Assembly: GCA_049522565.1 (NCBI GenBank)
Contig: JBEKNT010000100.1
Location: 1 to 24,826, forward strand
Direction of reading: 5' to 3'
Length of the DNA stretch: 24,826 bases
Source of the DNA: JASHVB01 sp049522565
Lineage (GTDB): Bacteria; Pseudomonadota; Alphaproteobacteria; Acetobacterales; Acetobacteraceae
Within the stretch, counting starts at the first letter, position 1, and every line of letters starts with the position of its first letter. A program made the translations under genes and the position numbers. Of this stretch, positions 23,320 through 24,826 are shown one piece after another. The notes under the pieces are model-generated. The model was not told the DNA's origin. It searched no databases and saw only the letters and a list, made by a program, of their open reading frames with translations.

Positions 23320-24826
23320 TCACCCACCGCCATCCACCACCAATTTCGGGGCCGGCAGGCGGATTTCCGCGGTGGTTCCCGCGCCGGCCTGGCTGCGCAA
23401 GGTCAGCCGGCCGCCATGTCCGGCCACCAGGGCGCGCGAGACGTACAGCCCGAGGCCCGAGCCCTGGTAGCGGCGCGCCAGGGTCGAATCGAGCTGGGTG
23501 AACGGCTCGAACACCCGCTCCAGGTCCTCTTCCCGAATGCCGATGCCGGTGTCGCGGACGAAAATCAGCAGCCCGCCATCCGGTTCAAGCCTGGCCCCTG
23601 CGGTCACCGTGCCGCCAATCTCGGTGAACTTCACGGCGTTCGACAGCAGGTGGCGCAACACCTGCGCAAGCCGCCGTTCGTCGGCACGCAGCGTCGGCAG
23701 AGGCTCGGCGAACTCGGTGGCCAGGGTAACCTCGGCCGCCTGCGCGGCGGCATCGGCCTGCCGCACCGCCGTCCGGATCAGGCGCTCGATGTCCACCAGG
23801 TCCGACGCCAGGTCGAAGCGGCCCGCCTCGATGCGGGCCACGTCGAGGATGATGTTGATGAGCCCCAGCAGGTTCCGCCCCGATTCGTTGATCTGCCGGG
23901 CGAATTCGGCGACCCGTGCGGTCGTGGGATTGGCCGCCTCGCGCAGCAATGCGTCGGAGAAGCCGATCACCGCATTCAGCGGCGTGCGCAGTTCGTGGCT
24001 CATCGTCGCCAGGAAACGCGACTTCGCCTGGTTGGCCGCCTCCGCCGCCTCCTTGGCACGACGCAGTTCCTCCTCGGCGTGGCGCGCCTCGGTCACGTCG
24101 GAGTAGGTCGACAGCCAGCCACCACCCGGCGTGGGATCGGAGCGGATTTCGATGATGCGACCCGAGGGGAAGTGCATCGTCCTGACATACGTTACGGAAC
24201 GGTCGCGCGCGCGCAGCGCGTCGGCCACGCCGGTTGCCTGCGCGCCCTCGCCGAACTCGCCGCGCCGAACCATGTTGTCGAGAATTTCGTCCTGCGTACG
24301 CCCTGGGGTCAGCAGCCCGGGCGGGTGGTTCATCATCTCGGCGACCACGGCGTTGCTGGCGATCAGCCGCCGGTCGGGCCCCCACAGCGTCACGCCGTGC
24401 CGGATCGACGCCAGCATCGCGGCCATCTCTTCGGCGCGCCGGGACAGCTCCGCTTCCGCCTCGGTCAGCGGCGTGATGTCGGTCACGACGCTGATGAAGC
24501 CGCCGGTCGGCAGCGGCGCGGTGCGTACGTCCACCACGGTGCCGTTCGGTCGCCGCCGCCGCCGCATCTGCGAACGGGTTACATCGAACGCAGCCTGCTG
24601 GGCCGCGATGTCCTCCGGCGATCCGGCGCCGTATTCGCCGGCCTCGGCGCGGCGACGGATGACGTCGAGGCGGTGATCGCCCACGGCGAGCGGGGCGCCG
24701 CTCATTGCCTGGACATAGGCGCGGTTGAACATCGTCACCCGATGGTCCGCGCCATAGACGCATACCCCGTGCGGGATCGCCTCCAGGATGGCATCCAGCG
24801 CCCGCGCCCGGCGCGATGCCTCGTCC
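23320..24826 (-). CDS. PAS-domain sensor histidine kinase, N-terminus outside the window
   Basis: The visible 502 residues run off the window end on the upstream side. In order they contain a PAS domain starting LDAILEAIPHGVCVYG and ending FISVVTDITPL, a coiled linker, and a second PAS domain (MLASIRHGVTLWGPDRRL to WLSTYSDVTEA). An EEELRRAKEAAEAANQAKS helix leads into HisKA with the phosphoacceptor His in FLATMSHELRTPLN. The catalytic ATPase domain has the N box LLSNAVKFT, G1 DTGIGI and G2 GSGLGL. All kinase motifs are intact. No membrane helix is seen in this part, and no receiver domain follows. The signal and partner are unknown; no response-regulator gene lies in the window. Confidence 0.92.
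   Translation of the reverse strand, partial: DEASRRARALDAILEAIPHGVCVYGADHRVTMFNRAYVQAMSGAPLAVGDHRLDVIRRRAEAGEYGAGSPEDIAAQQAAFDVTRSQMRRRRRPNGTVVDVRTAPLPTGGFISVVTDITPLTEAEAELSRRAEEMAAMLASIRHGVTLWGPDRRLIASNAVVAEMMNHPPGLLTPGRTQDEILDNMVRRGEFGEGAQATGVADALRARDRSVTYVRTMHFPSGRIIEIRSDPTPGGGWLSTYSDVTEARHAEEELRRAKEAAEAANQAKSRFLATMSHELRTPLNAVIGFSDALLREAANPTTARVAEFARQINESGRNLLGLINIILDVARIEAGRFDLASDLVDIERLIRTAVRQADAAAQAAEVTLATEFAEPLPTLRADERRLAQVLRHLLSNAVKFTEIGGTVTAGARLEPDGGLLIFVRDTGIGIREEDLERVFEPFTQLDSTLARRYQGSGLGLYVSRALVAGHGGRLTLRSQAGAGTTAEIRLPAPKLVVDGGG

Noticed and set aside
1..24826. tRNA, rRNA, CRISPR array, riboswitch or prophage genes
   Set aside because: None was seen by eye: no regularly spaced repeats, no recognisable tRNA arms, no integrase or capsid motifs. 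A covariance-model scan would be needed to exclude small RNAs.

Overview
The window comes from a GC-rich alphaproteobacterium. Gene content and protein style (E. coli-type MntR, a short CDF exporter, paired LLM oxidoreductases, a GlsB-like and a GYD-like remnant) fit Rhodospirillales/Acetobacteraceae best. This placement is an inference from protein character, not a search result.

Layout. (1) 63-1103: a CapA-type metallophosphatase-fold protein. (2) 1381-2498: a divergent metal-resistance pair, a MerR-family sensor with three cysteines and a short cation exporter, with a perfect MerR-type operator between them. (3) 2543-6873: a manganese uptake module with divergent mntR and mntH. Downstream of mntH, on the same strand, is an unusual outer-membrane protein that joins an Opa/OmpA-type small barrel to an OprB-type porin. 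Together these could bring Mn2+ across both membranes, with MntR repressing uptake through a TGTA/TACA palindrome in the shared promoter region. (4) 7392-8129: a hypothetical protein. (5) 8366-13188: an acyl-CoA-dehydrogenase-like flavoprotein and two luciferase-like (LLM) flavin oxidoreductases. Two gene fragments (DUF4062 and Uma2) sit between the LLM genes. (6) 13267-16892: a periplasmic DsbA-family protein, a divergent gamma-glutamyltransferase-like lipoprotein and an aminotransferase. The aminotransferase carries a duplicated PLP-lysine block that looks like a recombination scar. (7) 16893-19139: a gene-poor stretch with two small membrane-protein genes and two decayed stress-type genes (GlsB/YeaQ and GYD), each with one in-frame stop. 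(8) 19140-24826: a flavin amine oxidase, an SGNH hydrolase, TldD and a PAS histidine kinase that runs off the window end.

The observations most worth checking are the chimeric aminotransferase with two SFSK lysine motifs, the double-barrel porin next to mntH, the degenerate gamma-glutamyltransferase, the CDF exporter with Cys in the transport site, the two small genes broken by single stops, and a perfect 24-bp inverted repeat flanking the 7-kb metal region. No tRNA, rRNA, CRISPR array, intact transposase or phage gene was seen.
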